Assembly (NCBI GenBank): GCA_013339895.1
Contig: JABACO010000014.1
Location: forward strand, 7,848,892-7,912,891
Direction: 5' to 3'
DNA: 64,000 bases
DNA from: Ephydatia muelleri
Lineage: Eukaryota > Porifera > Demospongiae > Spongillida > Spongillidae
Part shown: positions 1 through 9,389 of the stretch, piece by piece
Numbering within the stretch: position 1 is the first letter of the stretch
Layout of the letters: each line of letters begins with the position of its first letter
Made by a program: the position numbers and the translations under genes
Notes under the pieces: generated by a model
What the model saw: only the letters and a program-made list of their open reading frames with translations
What the model was told of the DNA's origin: nothing
The model's database searches: none

Positions 1-2174
1 AAATTGAAGCTAGGGAAAAGGCAGCTCAGGAAGAGGCAGAAACTTTACAGAAACCTACAAAGAATCCACCCACTACTGCAGCACTGCTCAGTACGCCAGC
101 CCCAGCATGTTGTTACTGTGGGGAATCACACCAGTCTTCCTCGTGCAGAACTGTACCCGACATAGATCAGAGAAGGCAATGTCTGTTAAAGATGGGAAGA
201 TGTTTTGTGTGTCTCAGGAGAGGGCACAAAGGGATTGACTGCCGATCCTCATTGAAATGTTCAATCTGCCAAGGAAGACATCACTTGAGTATCTGCCCAC
301 GACCTAGACAGGCGAACAACTCACAACCGGGTACTTCTCCATCTGTACCAGCAAGTCAAAATTCATCACGAACTGTTCAAGCTCCTGCAGTTAATGGACG
401 ATCGTCAACGATGTCCATGTATGTCAGCACCAAGACTCCAATACTGCTGCAAACTGCACGTGTGAAGGTGAATGCTCCAAATCGAGAATCCCCAGTCATT
501 GACACTAGAATTGTATTCGATAGTGGAAGTCAAAGATCGTACATTTCCAACAAGATCTGTGAGGCACTTGGGCTCAAGGTGGAACGCAAAGAGAGGCTAG
601 TGGTGAAGACCTTTGGAGCAGAAGAAGGACGATCTCAAGAATGTGGTGTGGTTCGACTCAGTGTCAAGACAAAGGCAGGATCCAATGTCGTTCTGACACT
701 ACTTGCTGTATCTACAATTTGCGAGCCACTCGTAGGCCAGCCATTGACCTTTGCAACTAACCACTACTCATACCTATCAGGACTAGACATGGCAGATTCA
801 AGCGACCAAAACGACCATCTAGAGGTGGGAATCCTAATCGGAGCTGACAATTACTGGTCCTTGATGACTGGAAGGATTCGGAAGGGAAGAACCGGACCTA
901 CTGCAGTGGAAACGGACTTTGGCTGGGTGCTCTCTGGGCCAGTGAAGGGATTGTCTACAGAAACAACTTCAGTGAACCTTCTTTCATGCCACGTACTGAA
1001 TGTGGGAATGTTGTCTCCTCACTCTGACACCAAGATGGAACAGATATTGCATAGTTTTTGGGACCTAGAAACACTTGGTATAAAATCTCAAGAAGGATCG
1101 GTGTACGACAACTTCATGCGTACCATATCATATGAGGATGGAAGATACTGTGTAAGCCTACCTTGGAAGGATCCTAATCCTCTACTGCCGGATAACTTCA
1201 ACCTCTGTCAAGCAAGATTGTTTGGTTTGATAAGAAGACTAAAGCAAAGCCCACACATTCTTCTGGAGTATGACCGAATCATTCGTGAACAAATTGCACA
1301 AGGGATTGTTGAAGTTATGGGTGATGCGGCACGAAGTTCTACTGGAAGGCTGCATTACCTCCCGCATCACGGCGTCATTCGGGAGGACAAATCGACTACC
1401 AAACTGAGAATAGTCTTTGATGCGTCAGCACGTAGCGAAGGTCCTTCACTTAACGATTGTCTCTATACTGGACCTTCCTTTGGCCAAAACATTGCAGAGA
1501 TCTTACTCAGGTTTCGTCTGTTTCCAGTGGCCTTGGTAGCAGACATCGAAAAGGCTTTCTTAATGGTTTCTGTTGTGAAGGAAGACAGGGATGCACTAAG
1601 GTTCCTCTGGTTGGATGACATCAGTAGTGATTGCCCCAGTGTTCAAGTGCTACGGTTCACTAGGATCGTATTTGGTGTTTCAGCAAGCCCATTCTTACTT
1701 AATGCTACGATCAAGCGGCACATTGAGGGATATCGGTCTGAAGACAGTGGTTTTGTGGAGAAATTCCAACGGTCCATATATGTAGACGATGTCACATTTG
1801 GAGCAGAAAGTGCGGAGAAGGCGTTCAAGTTGTACCAGCAGTCTAAGCTTTGGTTAGCCAAAGGTGGATTTAATCTTCGAAAATTTGTCACAAACTGTCC
1901 AGAACTGCAGTCAAGGATCAATTGGGCAGAGAATCACACTCTCGACCAATCAGATGGCACAGACCCAGCAAGAGTCACCAGTGAGGATATGTCATATGTG
2001 AAAAACACATTAGGTGACAACCTGAACAACCTGGAGGGTTTGAAGGTCCTAGGAGTACGTTGGAACCCGGAATCCGATTTGTTGTTGTTCGACATCCAGC
2101 ACATTACAGAACTAGCCACGAAGCTTCAACCCACCAAGCGAAATGTCATTGGTCTTGCTGCACGATTTTTTTGA
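1..2174 (+). CDS. BEL/Pao Gag-Pol, N-terminal portion (zinc knuckles, protease, reverse transcriptase)
   Basis: The frame is open from base 3, so the first Met at 192 is internal and not the true start. Three cysteine/histidine clusters (about 112-300) form the zinc knuckles that bind RNA in Gag. An aspartic protease motif DSGSQ lies near 528-545, followed by the long protease-RT linker typical of the family. The reverse transcriptase follows, with the catalytic YVDD box near 1780-1795 and a fingers/palm region rich in BEL/Pao signatures (IVFDASA, ADIEKAFL). It ends at a TGA directly after a seven-T run; the family sequence clearly continues in another frame, at 2143 onward. Product: a retrotransposon polyprotein that copies and packages its own RNA. 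Alternatives to BEL/Pao are unlikely, because the downstream integrase has the same affinity. Confidence 0.88.
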   Translation, partial: IEAREKAAQEEAETLQKPTKNPPTTAALLSTPAPACCYCGESHQSSSCRTVPDIDQRRQCLLKMGRCFVCLRRGHKGIDCRSSLKCSICQGRHHLSICPRPRQANNSQPGTSPSVPASQNSSRTVQAPAVNGRSSTMSMYVSTKTPILLQTARVKVNAPNRESPVIDTRIVFDSGSQRSYISNKICEALGLKVERKERLVVKTFGAEEGRSQECGVVRLSVKTKAGSNVVLTLLAVSTICEPLVGQPLTFATNHYSYLSGLDMADSSDQNDHLEVGILIGADNYWSLMTGRIRKGRTGPTAVETDFGWVLSGPVKGLSTETTSVNLLSCHVLNVGMLSPHSDTKMEQILHSFWDLETLGIKSQEGSVYDNFMRTISYEDGRYCVSLPWKDPNPLLPDNFNLCQARLFGLIRRLKQSPHILLEYDRIIREQIAQGIVEVMGDAARSSTGRLHYLPHHGVIREDKSTTKLRIVFDASARSEGPSLNDCLYTGPSFGQNIAEILLRFRLFPVALVADIEKAFLMVSVVKEDRDALRFLWLDDISSDCPSVQVLRFTRIVFGVSASPFLLNATIKRHIEGYRSEDSGFVEKFQRSIYVDDVTFGAESAEKAFKLYQQSKLWLAKGGFNLRKFVTNCPELQSRINWAENHTLDQSDGTDPARVTSEDMSYVKNTLGDNLNNLEGLKVLGVRWNPESDLLLFDIQHITELATKLQPTKRNVIGLAARFF

Positions 2175-4578
2175 CCCATTGGGAGTTATTTCACCTGTAA
2201 CTGTCCAATTCAAGCTACTTTTCCAGAATATTTGTGTGAAGAATGTGTCTTGGGACGAGCCTTTGTCGTGTGAATTATTGGAAAGATGGGAGAAATTGCT
2301 TGATGGACTGAAGCAAGTTCACTCCATTACTATACCTCGGTGCTACTTCTCCAATTGGACGTCATGCAGTCTTCGGGGTTTCTGCGACGCCTCACAGCAT
2401 GCATATGCGGCAGTGGTTTACCTCCTGATAGAAACTGATGGCAGCTGTTACTCCAAGTTGGTTGTAGCCAAGACACGGGTTTGCCCGCTGCAGAAGCACA
2501 GTATACCCAGGCTTGAGTTGTTAGGAGCACTTCTACTGTCCAGGCTACTTTCATGGGCTCATTCTGCACTTAGAGTGGAACTGAGGCTTGAACCTTCAAT
2601 CTGTTACACTGATTCGATTGTGGTCTTGTACTGGATCAAGAGAGTGGACAAGGAATGGAAGCAGTTTGTTGAGAACCGAGTTACAGAAATTCGACGACTT
2701 GCTCCAGCTGCATGGTGGCAGCATTGCCCAGGGGCAGACAATCCAGCCGACATGCCATCAAGGGGCATGGATCCACTACAATTAGTGAACAACCCACTCT
2801 GGTTTAATGGACCAAGATGGCTATGTGAATCCTCCTCAGAAGGGCTCTCTGACTCTTGTATAGCTGAACATGTGCCTGAAGGTTGTGCTACTGAGTTGAA
2901 GGTCAAGGACAGTCGTCGGTGTCAAGAATCACACTCGATGTTGGTCAGTGATCACAAGGACCCGATGATCAGATGTGAAAATTTTAGCAGTCTGAAACGT
3001 TTGTTGAAGGTCACAGCCATTGTGTATAAGTTCATCCAGGTACTGAAGATGAGAAGGCGTGGTACAGAGGCAAGTGTGAGGTTGGAAGCTAAGGATATAA
3101 TTGATGCAGAGCTTTATTGGATACGGATTGCACAAGAAATGTTGCTCCAAGATGAGAAGTTCACCATGTGGAAGACACAGCTAGGCCTTTACTTGGATGA
3201 TTTAGGGCTGTGGAGATGTAAGGGAAGACTTAGCAATGCAGAGCTCCCAATGGATGCCAAACACCCGATACTTCTGCCAAGTAAACACCACATTACGATT
3301 CTTGTAGCCCAAGACTGCCACAAACACGTGATGCATGGCGGCATCAAAGAAACACTGGCCGAACTTAGAGGACGATTCTGGATCATCAAAGGGAGGAGTT
3401 TTTTAAGGAATTTGCTGCATCAGTGCACAATCTGTGCCAGAATCAATGCAAGACCGTATGATGCGTGTGAATCTCCACCATTGCCACAGTTCCGTGTAAG
3501 GGAATACCCACCATTTAACTGTGTTGGTGTCGACTACGCTGGTCCCTTGTACGTCAAGTCAGGTGAAAAGGTGTGGATCTCGCTATTTTCGTGTTGTGTG
3601 ACACGAGCCATACATCTAGAGGTGGTGCCAGACATGTCTACCGAATCTTTCATCAGATGCTTCAAGCGTTTTGCAGCACGAAGAGGTACCCCATCGATAG
3701 TTGTTTCGGACAATAGCAAGACATTTAGATCCGCCCACAAGGAATTAGCCCAGATCCAAACACATCCTGTTGTGGAGAACTTCTTCACAGAGCAACGGAT
3801 AGAATGGCGCTTCAACTTGGAGAAGGCTCCTTGGTGGGGTGGATTCTTTGAGAGGATGGTTGGCTCAGTCAAGAGATGCTTGAAAAAGGTCATAGGTCAT
3901 GCAAGGTTAACATTTGATGAACTATTGACTGTTATTGTGGAGGTGGAAGGAACGCTCAACTCCAGACCACTTACATATCTCTCAGCGGATGATTTTGATG
4001 AACCACTCACTCCAGCGCACCTACTCACAGGCCGTCGACTCCATGGATTACCTGACACACACGTATCATCAGAATTAGACTTGGACTTTGTTACGTCAAG
4101 TACTCATTCTGCCGTCACTTCACGAATGAAACATCTTCAACTCATTCTGCAACACTTCTGGAAACGTTGGAAGACCGAGTATCTCATTGACTTAAGGGAA
4201 ACCCATCGATTCTCCACCAACAAGGACAAAGGGTATGGCAAGATTGCTCTTGGAGATATTGTCCTGGTGCATGATGACAATCATCCCAGAACGTTTTGGA
4301 GATTGGGAAGGGTAGAGCAACTCATCCAGGGCAGTGATGGTCATGTCAGAGGAGCAGTGGTTCGCGTGTCATCCAAGACTGGTTCCACTACATTGAGGCG
4401 ACCATTGCAGCGATTGTACCCACTTGAAATCAAGCACCCAGATGCTGAGACCCCAGTGACTCCCGACAAGCAGCAAGGCACTACTAAGAAACTTCCCAGG
4501 AGGGCAGCAGCGGAAATAGCCAAGCTGAAATTAACCGCTCTGGCAAATCAGTCTGATGAATCTGAACTTGATTATTGA
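2143..4578 (+). CDS. BEL/Pao Pol, C-terminal portion (RNase H, integrase)
   Basis: This continues the reverse transcriptase frame after the break at the T run. It has an RNase H-like region (CYTDSIVVLYW near 2602 and GADNPADMPSRG near 2733), an integrase H2C2 zinc-binding segment (HGGIKETLAELRGRFW ... CTICAR, about 3334-3440), an integrase core with the first acidic residue in GVDYAGP (about 3523), the second in SDNSKTF (about 3706) and the third in WGGFFERMV (about 3835), and a C-terminal DUF5641-like segment (LTPAHLLTGRRL near 4006, then FWRLGRV). The stop at 4576-4578 lies about 28 bases before the LTR start. The ATG at 2143 is fortuitous, since translation would come from Gag-Pol. The frame is intact from here to the stop. 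Confidence 0.88.
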   Translation: MSLVLLHDFFDPLGVISPVTVQFKLLFQNICVKNVSWDEPLSCELLERWEKLLDGLKQVHSITIPRCYFSNWTSCSLRGFCDASQHAYAAVVYLLIETDGSCYSKLVVAKTRVCPLQKHSIPRLELLGALLLSRLLSWAHSALRVELRLEPSICYTDSIVVLYWIKRVDKEWKQFVENRVTEIRRLAPAAWWQHCPGADNPADMPSRGMDPLQLVNNPLWFNGPRWLCESSSEGLSDSCIAEHVPEGCATELKVKDSRRCQESHSMLVSDHKDPMIRCENFSSLKRLLKVTAIVYKFIQVLKMRRRGTEASVRLEAKDIIDAELYWIRIAQEMLLQDEKFTMWKTQLGLYLDDLGLWRCKGRLSNAELPMDAKHPILLPSKHHITILVAQDCHKHVMHGGIKETLAELRGRFWIIKGRSFLRNLLHQCTICARINARPYDACESPPLPQFRVREYPPFNCVGVDYAGPLYVKSGEKVWISLFSCCVTRAIHLEVVPDMSTESFIRCFKRFAARRGTPSIVVSDNSKTFRSAHKELAQIQTHPVVENFFTEQRIEWRFNLEKAPWWGGFFERMVGSVKRCLKKVIGHARLTFDELLTVIVEVEGTLNSRPLTYLSADDFDEPLTPAHLLTGRRLHGLPDTHVSSELDLDFVTSSTHSAVTSRMKHLQLILQHFWKRWKTEYLIDLRETHRFSTNKDKGYGKIALGDIVLVHDDNHPRTFWRLGRVEQLIQGSDGHVRGAVVRVSSKTGSTTLRRPLQRLYPLEIKHPDAETPVTPDKQQGTTKKLPRRAAAEIAKLKLTALANQSDESELDY

Positions 4579-4605
4579 CTAGTTCAGACTAGTCAATGGT
4601 GGCAG

Positions 4606-4765
4606 TGTAGAAAACGGAATATTAATTGCGTAATTATTCATTCATTGTGCGCACGTGATTGTAGTAAAAAAAATAAAAATTTGTGAACAGGAACGTGCGA
4701 GCTAGCTAGCGTTTGTATCCTCTCGGATCGCTCACGATCGCCATCATTGATTGAGTTTCTTTACA
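4606..4765 (+). repeat. putative 3' LTR of the BEL/Pao element (160 bp)
   Basis: The LTR begins TGTAG just after the purine-rich tract ggtggcag and ends TTTACA, giving TG...CA ends. The right border is supported independently: from 4766 (ggaatagaaatatatcc) the sequence matches the module that starts at 21427, while the sequence before 4766 does not. The 5-bp duplication predicted from that comparison is GGAAT, but its left copy lies outside the window. Confidence 0.7.
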
Positions 4766-5500
4766 GGAATAGAAATATATCCAAAATGAAAAGTTAAGAA
4801 TACGTGTAGACCAGTATCATCTTTATGGGCATTTAGAATCTCATACAGTGCACATTTGTACGGTATTGCATACCTCAAACATGTACATTATTTGATTATT
4901 ATGCTTGCAAATTTATCTTTATGGGATACATTTATCTTTGGTACAGATAATAACTATGAGGTTGAAAGTAAGAAAGAGAAGAAGGAGGGGGAGAGCAGGG
5001 CAAGGGGGAGGAGGGAGGGGAGGAGTAGGGGAGGAGAGGAGGGGGAGGAGGAGGGGAGGAAGGGAGGATACGGGGAGGAGGGGGAGGAGGAGGACGGGGA
5101 GGAGGGGAGCGGAGGAGGAGGAGGGAGGAGGAGGGGAGGAGAAGTAGAGGGTCGAGGAGAGAGGGGAGGAGAAGGAAGAGGAAGAGGAGGAAGTGAGAGG
5201 GGGGAGGATAAGAGAGGGGAGAAGGAAGAGAGGGGGAGGAGAGAGGGGAGAGGAGAGAGGGGAGATGAGAGGGGATAGGAGGAGAGAGAGGGGAGGAGGG
5301 TGTGTGGTGTGGTGTTGTGTGTGTGTGTGTGTTGTGGTGTGTGTGTGTGTGTGGTGTGTGTGTTGTGTGTTGTTGTGTGTGTGTGTGTGTGTGGTGTGTG
5401 TTGTTGTATGCATGTATGTGTGTGTGCATGTGTTGTGTGTGTTGTGACTGTTGTGGCGTGGGCGTGTTTGTGGTGCAAAGATACAGTAGGTAGGTGTGTG
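4766..5500 (+). repeat. Module copy 1: TRAF intron/exon fragment + polypurine tract + (TG)n
   Basis: Near-identical to 21427-22192. The first 190 bases resemble, in reverse, the intron and exon start of the minus-strand TRAF genes (compare 9160-8950 and 12360-12120). They include the acceptor-like ggtacag followed by aataactatgaggttgaaag. From about 4970 the strand becomes a purine-only GGAGGA-type tract to about 5300, then TG repeats, then tgcaaagatacagtaggtagg just before the assembly gap. Long frames predicted here are composition artefacts. The TG tract has scattered extra T compared with the other copy, which suggests sequencing noise. Confidence 0.8.
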
Positions 5501-6500
5501 NNNNNNNNNNNNNNNNNNNNNNNNNNNNNNNNNNNNNNNNNNNNNNNNNNNNNNNNNNNNNNNNNNNNNNNNNNNNNNNNNNNNNNNNNNNNNNNNNNNN
5601 NNNNNNNNNNNNNNNNNNNNNNNNNNNNNNNNNNNNNNNNNNNNNNNNNNNNNNNNNNNNNNNNNNNNNNNNNNNNNNNNNNNNNNNNNNNNNNNNNNNN
5701 NNNNNNNNNNNNNNNNNNNNNNNNNNNNNNNNNNNNNNNNNNNNNNNNNNNNNNNNNNNNNNNNNNNNNNNNNNNNNNNNNNNNNNNNNNNNNNNNNNNN
5801 NNNNNNNNNNNNNNNNNNNNNNNNNNNNNNNNNNNNNNNNNNNNNNNNNNNNNNNNNNNNNNNNNNNNNNNNNNNNNNNNNNNNNNNNNNNNNNNNNNNN
5901 NNNNNNNNNNNNNNNNNNNNNNNNNNNNNNNNNNNNNNNNNNNNNNNNNNNNNNNNNNNNNNNNNNNNNNNNNNNNNNNNNNNNNNNNNNNNNNNNNNNN
6001 NNNNNNNNNNNNNNNNNNNNNNNNNNNNNNNNNNNNNNNNNNNNNNNNNNNNNNNNNNNNNNNNNNNNNNNNNNNNNNNNNNNNNNNNNNNNNNNNNNNN
6101 NNNNNNNNNNNNNNNNNNNNNNNNNNNNNNNNNNNNNNNNNNNNNNNNNNNNNNNNNNNNNNNNNNNNNNNNNNNNNNNNNNNNNNNNNNNNNNNNNNNN
6201 NNNNNNNNNNNNNNNNNNNNNNNNNNNNNNNNNNNNNNNNNNNNNNNNNNNNNNNNNNNNNNNNNNNNNNNNNNNNNNNNNNNNNNNNNNNNNNNNNNNN
6301 NNNNNNNNNNNNNNNNNNNNNNNNNNNNNNNNNNNNNNNNNNNNNNNNNNNNNNNNNNNNNNNNNNNNNNNNNNNNNNNNNNNNNNNNNNNNNNNNNNNN
6401 NNNNNNNNNNNNNNNNNNNNNNNNNNNNNNNNNNNNNNNNNNNNNNNNNNNNNNNNNNNNNNNNNNNNNNNNNNNNNNNNNNNNNNNNNNNNNNNNNNNN
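5501..6500. other. Assembly gap (1,000 N)
   Basis: Exactly 1,000 N, a placeholder length. The left flank ends inside the duplicated TG-rich module. The right flank does not match what follows the second copy at 22193, so the join across the gap should not be trusted as contiguous. Confidence 0.99.
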
Positions 6501-7059
6501 GGTATGGAGGGCCTGACTGCGCACAAACAGACCTGTATACCCAACTTTTAACAAGTACTGAATAGTGCCCGAGTAATTGACTAACAAGAAGATACAATAC
6601 AGATTACTTTGTTCAAAAAAAATGCTTTCAGAAACTACCCAGAACCATATCACTTACAATGGAGAGAATGATAAGTACAGTAAGTGGTGTTTACCAAACC
6701 TTGCAATTCTTCTGACCCTTGTAAATACGCATTGCGCCTACTGCATGCATACCACACAAATACAGCTTGTCTGGGTGTATTGCATGTGTTGGTGAATACC
6801 AACACCATTATTCATGTGAAACAACATTTGATGCAACAAATATAATAACAATTTCTTCACTAGTACAAAAGCATCTGATATGTGGTATGAATGTGCATGT
6901 GCTACATGTACATACACAAACTGGAAATCATGATACTCTAAAGAATTACGACAGTTTGTCCAATTTATAAAGTCATTTTCTTCAACAAAAACAATTACTG
7001 GATTGCAAAGTGTCGCCATGACATGATCAGCATACAGTCGTACAATTGCAGCTCATGCC
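6501..7059. other. Intergenic, no feature recognised
   Basis: AT-rich sequence between the gap and the 3' end of the TRAF-like gene. I see no coding motif or repeat shared with the rest of the window. Confidence 0.5.
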
Positions 7060-9001
7060 TTAACAGTTTACTGCTATTCTGGTAATTTTGAAACGGAGAG
7101 AGCCATTTTTAAAAAATCTTTTTTCACGCAATAATTCTTGTAAGGGAAAATAATTTAGTTCTCCAACTCCATCATTTTGACTGTGTTTTGGCCTCCCAAC
7201 AACTGACTCCTCATAGTCATTATGGAATTCAATTGTTGTCTCATAATGAAGGTTTTTACCAGAATCTTGATCCACCATCTGAACAGTAACATCTCCATAA
7301 AATGGAAACTTTAAACTATTGTCAAAAGGACCCTTCATTAAGATTACTATCACACATAGTTGAGTCCCTAGGCATTGTCCATACCCATAAGCAGCTACCC
7401 TTAGACATAATTTATATCCATTAAAGTGTGAATAAAATGGCGCGCTATACCACGACTTGCGTGAATTATAGTATTTCATGAAATTTTCCAGAATGAACTC
7501 AGGGAAAGGCCTAAATGATGAAGACATTATTCTCTTCAATGTGCAGTTCTGCGCTTCCAACTTCATTGTCCACATGCGGATTAGACTAACATTATGAGAC
7601 AGTGCAGACAAGTATACTGCACCATTACCAGTATATTGAGTGAGCATCTCCATTACGCAACAGTCACACTCATCTACGGTGTGAGGAAAGTGGGCTATGT
7701 GTTCCAATAGCGTCTCATGTTGTACATGCAGGAATCCGGTCCAAAGCTTACATGTGGAGGGAATGGATTTAACTTGCACATGATAGTCAACTTTCACCAC
7801 AATATTGCAAACTCTAAACAAAAAACTTTACCATCTTTCAAATAATCATTCTCTTTTCTCAGTGTATCAATAGCAATAAATTCTTGTACAATGTGGGTGT
7901 TTCCATCTGAATTGCCATGAAAGAGAAATTTTCTTTCATAACTAGAGCTGGCTATATTATGATTGTACAACTGAACAGTGACCTCCCCACAAAATGGACT
8001 GGAAAGACATTCATCAAACTCTCCTTGCATCATCATAACACCAACATAGATGTGGCCATTCAAAGAGCCATTGCACACATCATGGTAAACCTTTAGACGC
8101 ATTTTATGTCCACCAATTTTTGAGTAAAAGGGAGCACTGTACAAGGGTTTCGTATTGTTGCAAAATTCATTGAAGTTATCATCTGTATTTCTGGAGGGGG
8201 AACATAAATCTGATCATGTGCCAGTGCAGACGATATTAAACGATCATAACAACTGAGAAGTAAGTTCATTTGTAGTAGGACTTTATCCTTATGCAATGCC
8301 AAAATATTCAGATGGGACTTGATGCCACATTTAATATGTTCTGGCATGTCCAGACGTTTGCATCTGTACTCACATCCTGCAAAACTATATTCACAGCCGA
8401 TGACTTCTTGAGGACAGCTCTTGAGGTGATCCTCCATGTGCTGACGTTTTATTTTCATCTCTGTTGCACACTCATTTGGACATGGTATCACTTGAATAGC
8501 ACAATTAGGCTGGTGGGTCATTATTTCCCGATATGTGGAGGTGTCATTGCAATAAGCACATCTGAATGGTCGCTCTGGGCAATGGTTGTTGGCATGCACT
8601 GTCAGTCTCCCTATTCTCACCACTTTGCCACATCTAGCTGGGCAAGAAATGTGGAGATAATTACATTCCTTCAATAGGTGTTGTTTTAATTTGCTCATTG
8701 CATCCGACCATAAACACCCTCTGGCCTTGAATCGACAATATACCTTTAAAGCTTGCACTTGGTTTCTCCTAAACTGATTAGGTACTGGACAAGGTCCTGG
8801 TTTTTTACATACTGGGCATGTATCTATGCACTGAAAAGCTTCATCATTAGGTAGATGTACGTAATGACCACATGATGTCAGGTAAGGTTCAGTAAGGGCA
8901 TCCTCGTACCTGGGATCTTGAACTCATCTGGAAGTGGCTCCACAAAATCATATTTCGTTTCAACCTCAAGGTTATCTTTTATATATTCTGCACCAAAACA
9001 A
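7060..9001 (-). pseudogene. TRAF-like gene: degenerate RING, five TRAF zinc fingers, two MATH domains (frame-broken)
   Basis: Read on the minus strand. An exon begins near 8990 after a ggtgcag acceptor and encodes a degenerate RING/U-box region (EPYLTSCGHY, then CPVCKK). Five CX2-6CX11-12HX3-7C TRAF-type zinc fingers follow (about 8758-8300), then a first MATH domain (YSAPFYS..GHKMRLKVY, about 8150-7822), a linker of about 100 residues, and a second MATH domain (WYSAPFYSHFNGYKLCLRV to FKITRIAV, about 7460-7065). TRAF proteins use MATH domains to bind receptor tails and RING/zinc fingers for ubiquitin signalling. Three one-base frame changes are visible: near 8908 (ggtacgagg where the paralogue at 12077 has ggtactgagg), between about 8160 and 8290, and near 7822 in a T-rich stretch. 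Each flank is well conserved, so assembly indels are as likely as decay. If intact, the tandem MATH layout is unusual, since most TRAFs have one. Confidence 0.72.
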
Positions 9002-9310
9002 TATATCACATAAAGCTACATAATAATCAGATAAATATTATATGTGTTTCAGGTATGTAATACCAATCAAATGTGTACTGTATGAGATGCCAAACAGATT
9101 CAAATGCCCATATAGACGATACTGGTCTACATGTACATCGTAACTGCTCATTTTGATAACATGCGGCCTGAATACATAAATACTATTATACTATCAAGAG
9201 TTTGTTAGAAACTTCCATATAGGATTTCACTCGGATCATGATCCATTTCTAATGAGCCTCGTGATGACCGTGATCATTTAGCTAGTTGCATAATCGAACA
9301 AGAAGACAAA
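9002..9310. repeat. Upstream/intron segment of the TRAF-like gene, shared with other modules
   Basis: The part at about 9069-9160 is the reverse complement of the non-coding start of modules 4766 and 21427, and also matches 12260-12360. All carry the block ccagtat(c/t)(a/g)tc..tatgggcat or a diverged form of it. No promoter could be defined. Confidence 0.6.
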
Positions 9311-9389
9311 ATGAGCAGTTTTGTCGTTTTATATCACAAAACTGTGCAGTTGTGGGGTATAAAAAGGGTACTGCAAGACCTCATTCCCA

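Larger units (their letters stand above)
1..4765 (+). mobile_element. BEL/Pao LTR retrotransposon, 5'-truncated by window edge
   Basis: An LTR retrotransposon whose 5' LTR and gag start lie outside the window. Domains run gag zinc knuckles, aspartic protease, reverse transcriptase, RNase H, integrase zinc-binding, integrase core and a C-terminal integrase-associated domain, which is the BEL/Pao order. A purine-rich stretch ending in ggtggcag precedes the putative 3' LTR at 4606. The frame is broken once, at a run of seven T near 2166-2172, between the RT and RNase H portions. The remaining coding capacity is otherwise open over 4.5 kb, so the insertion is either young or the extra T is a sequencing indel. 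The 3' LTR joins the repeat module at 4766, which places this element inside an older repeat. Confidence 0.9.

Noticed and set aside
4856-6653. Very long open frames on both strands across the purine tract and the gap
   Set aside because: They consist of low-complexity purine/pyrimidine or TG translation joined through N; no protein family.
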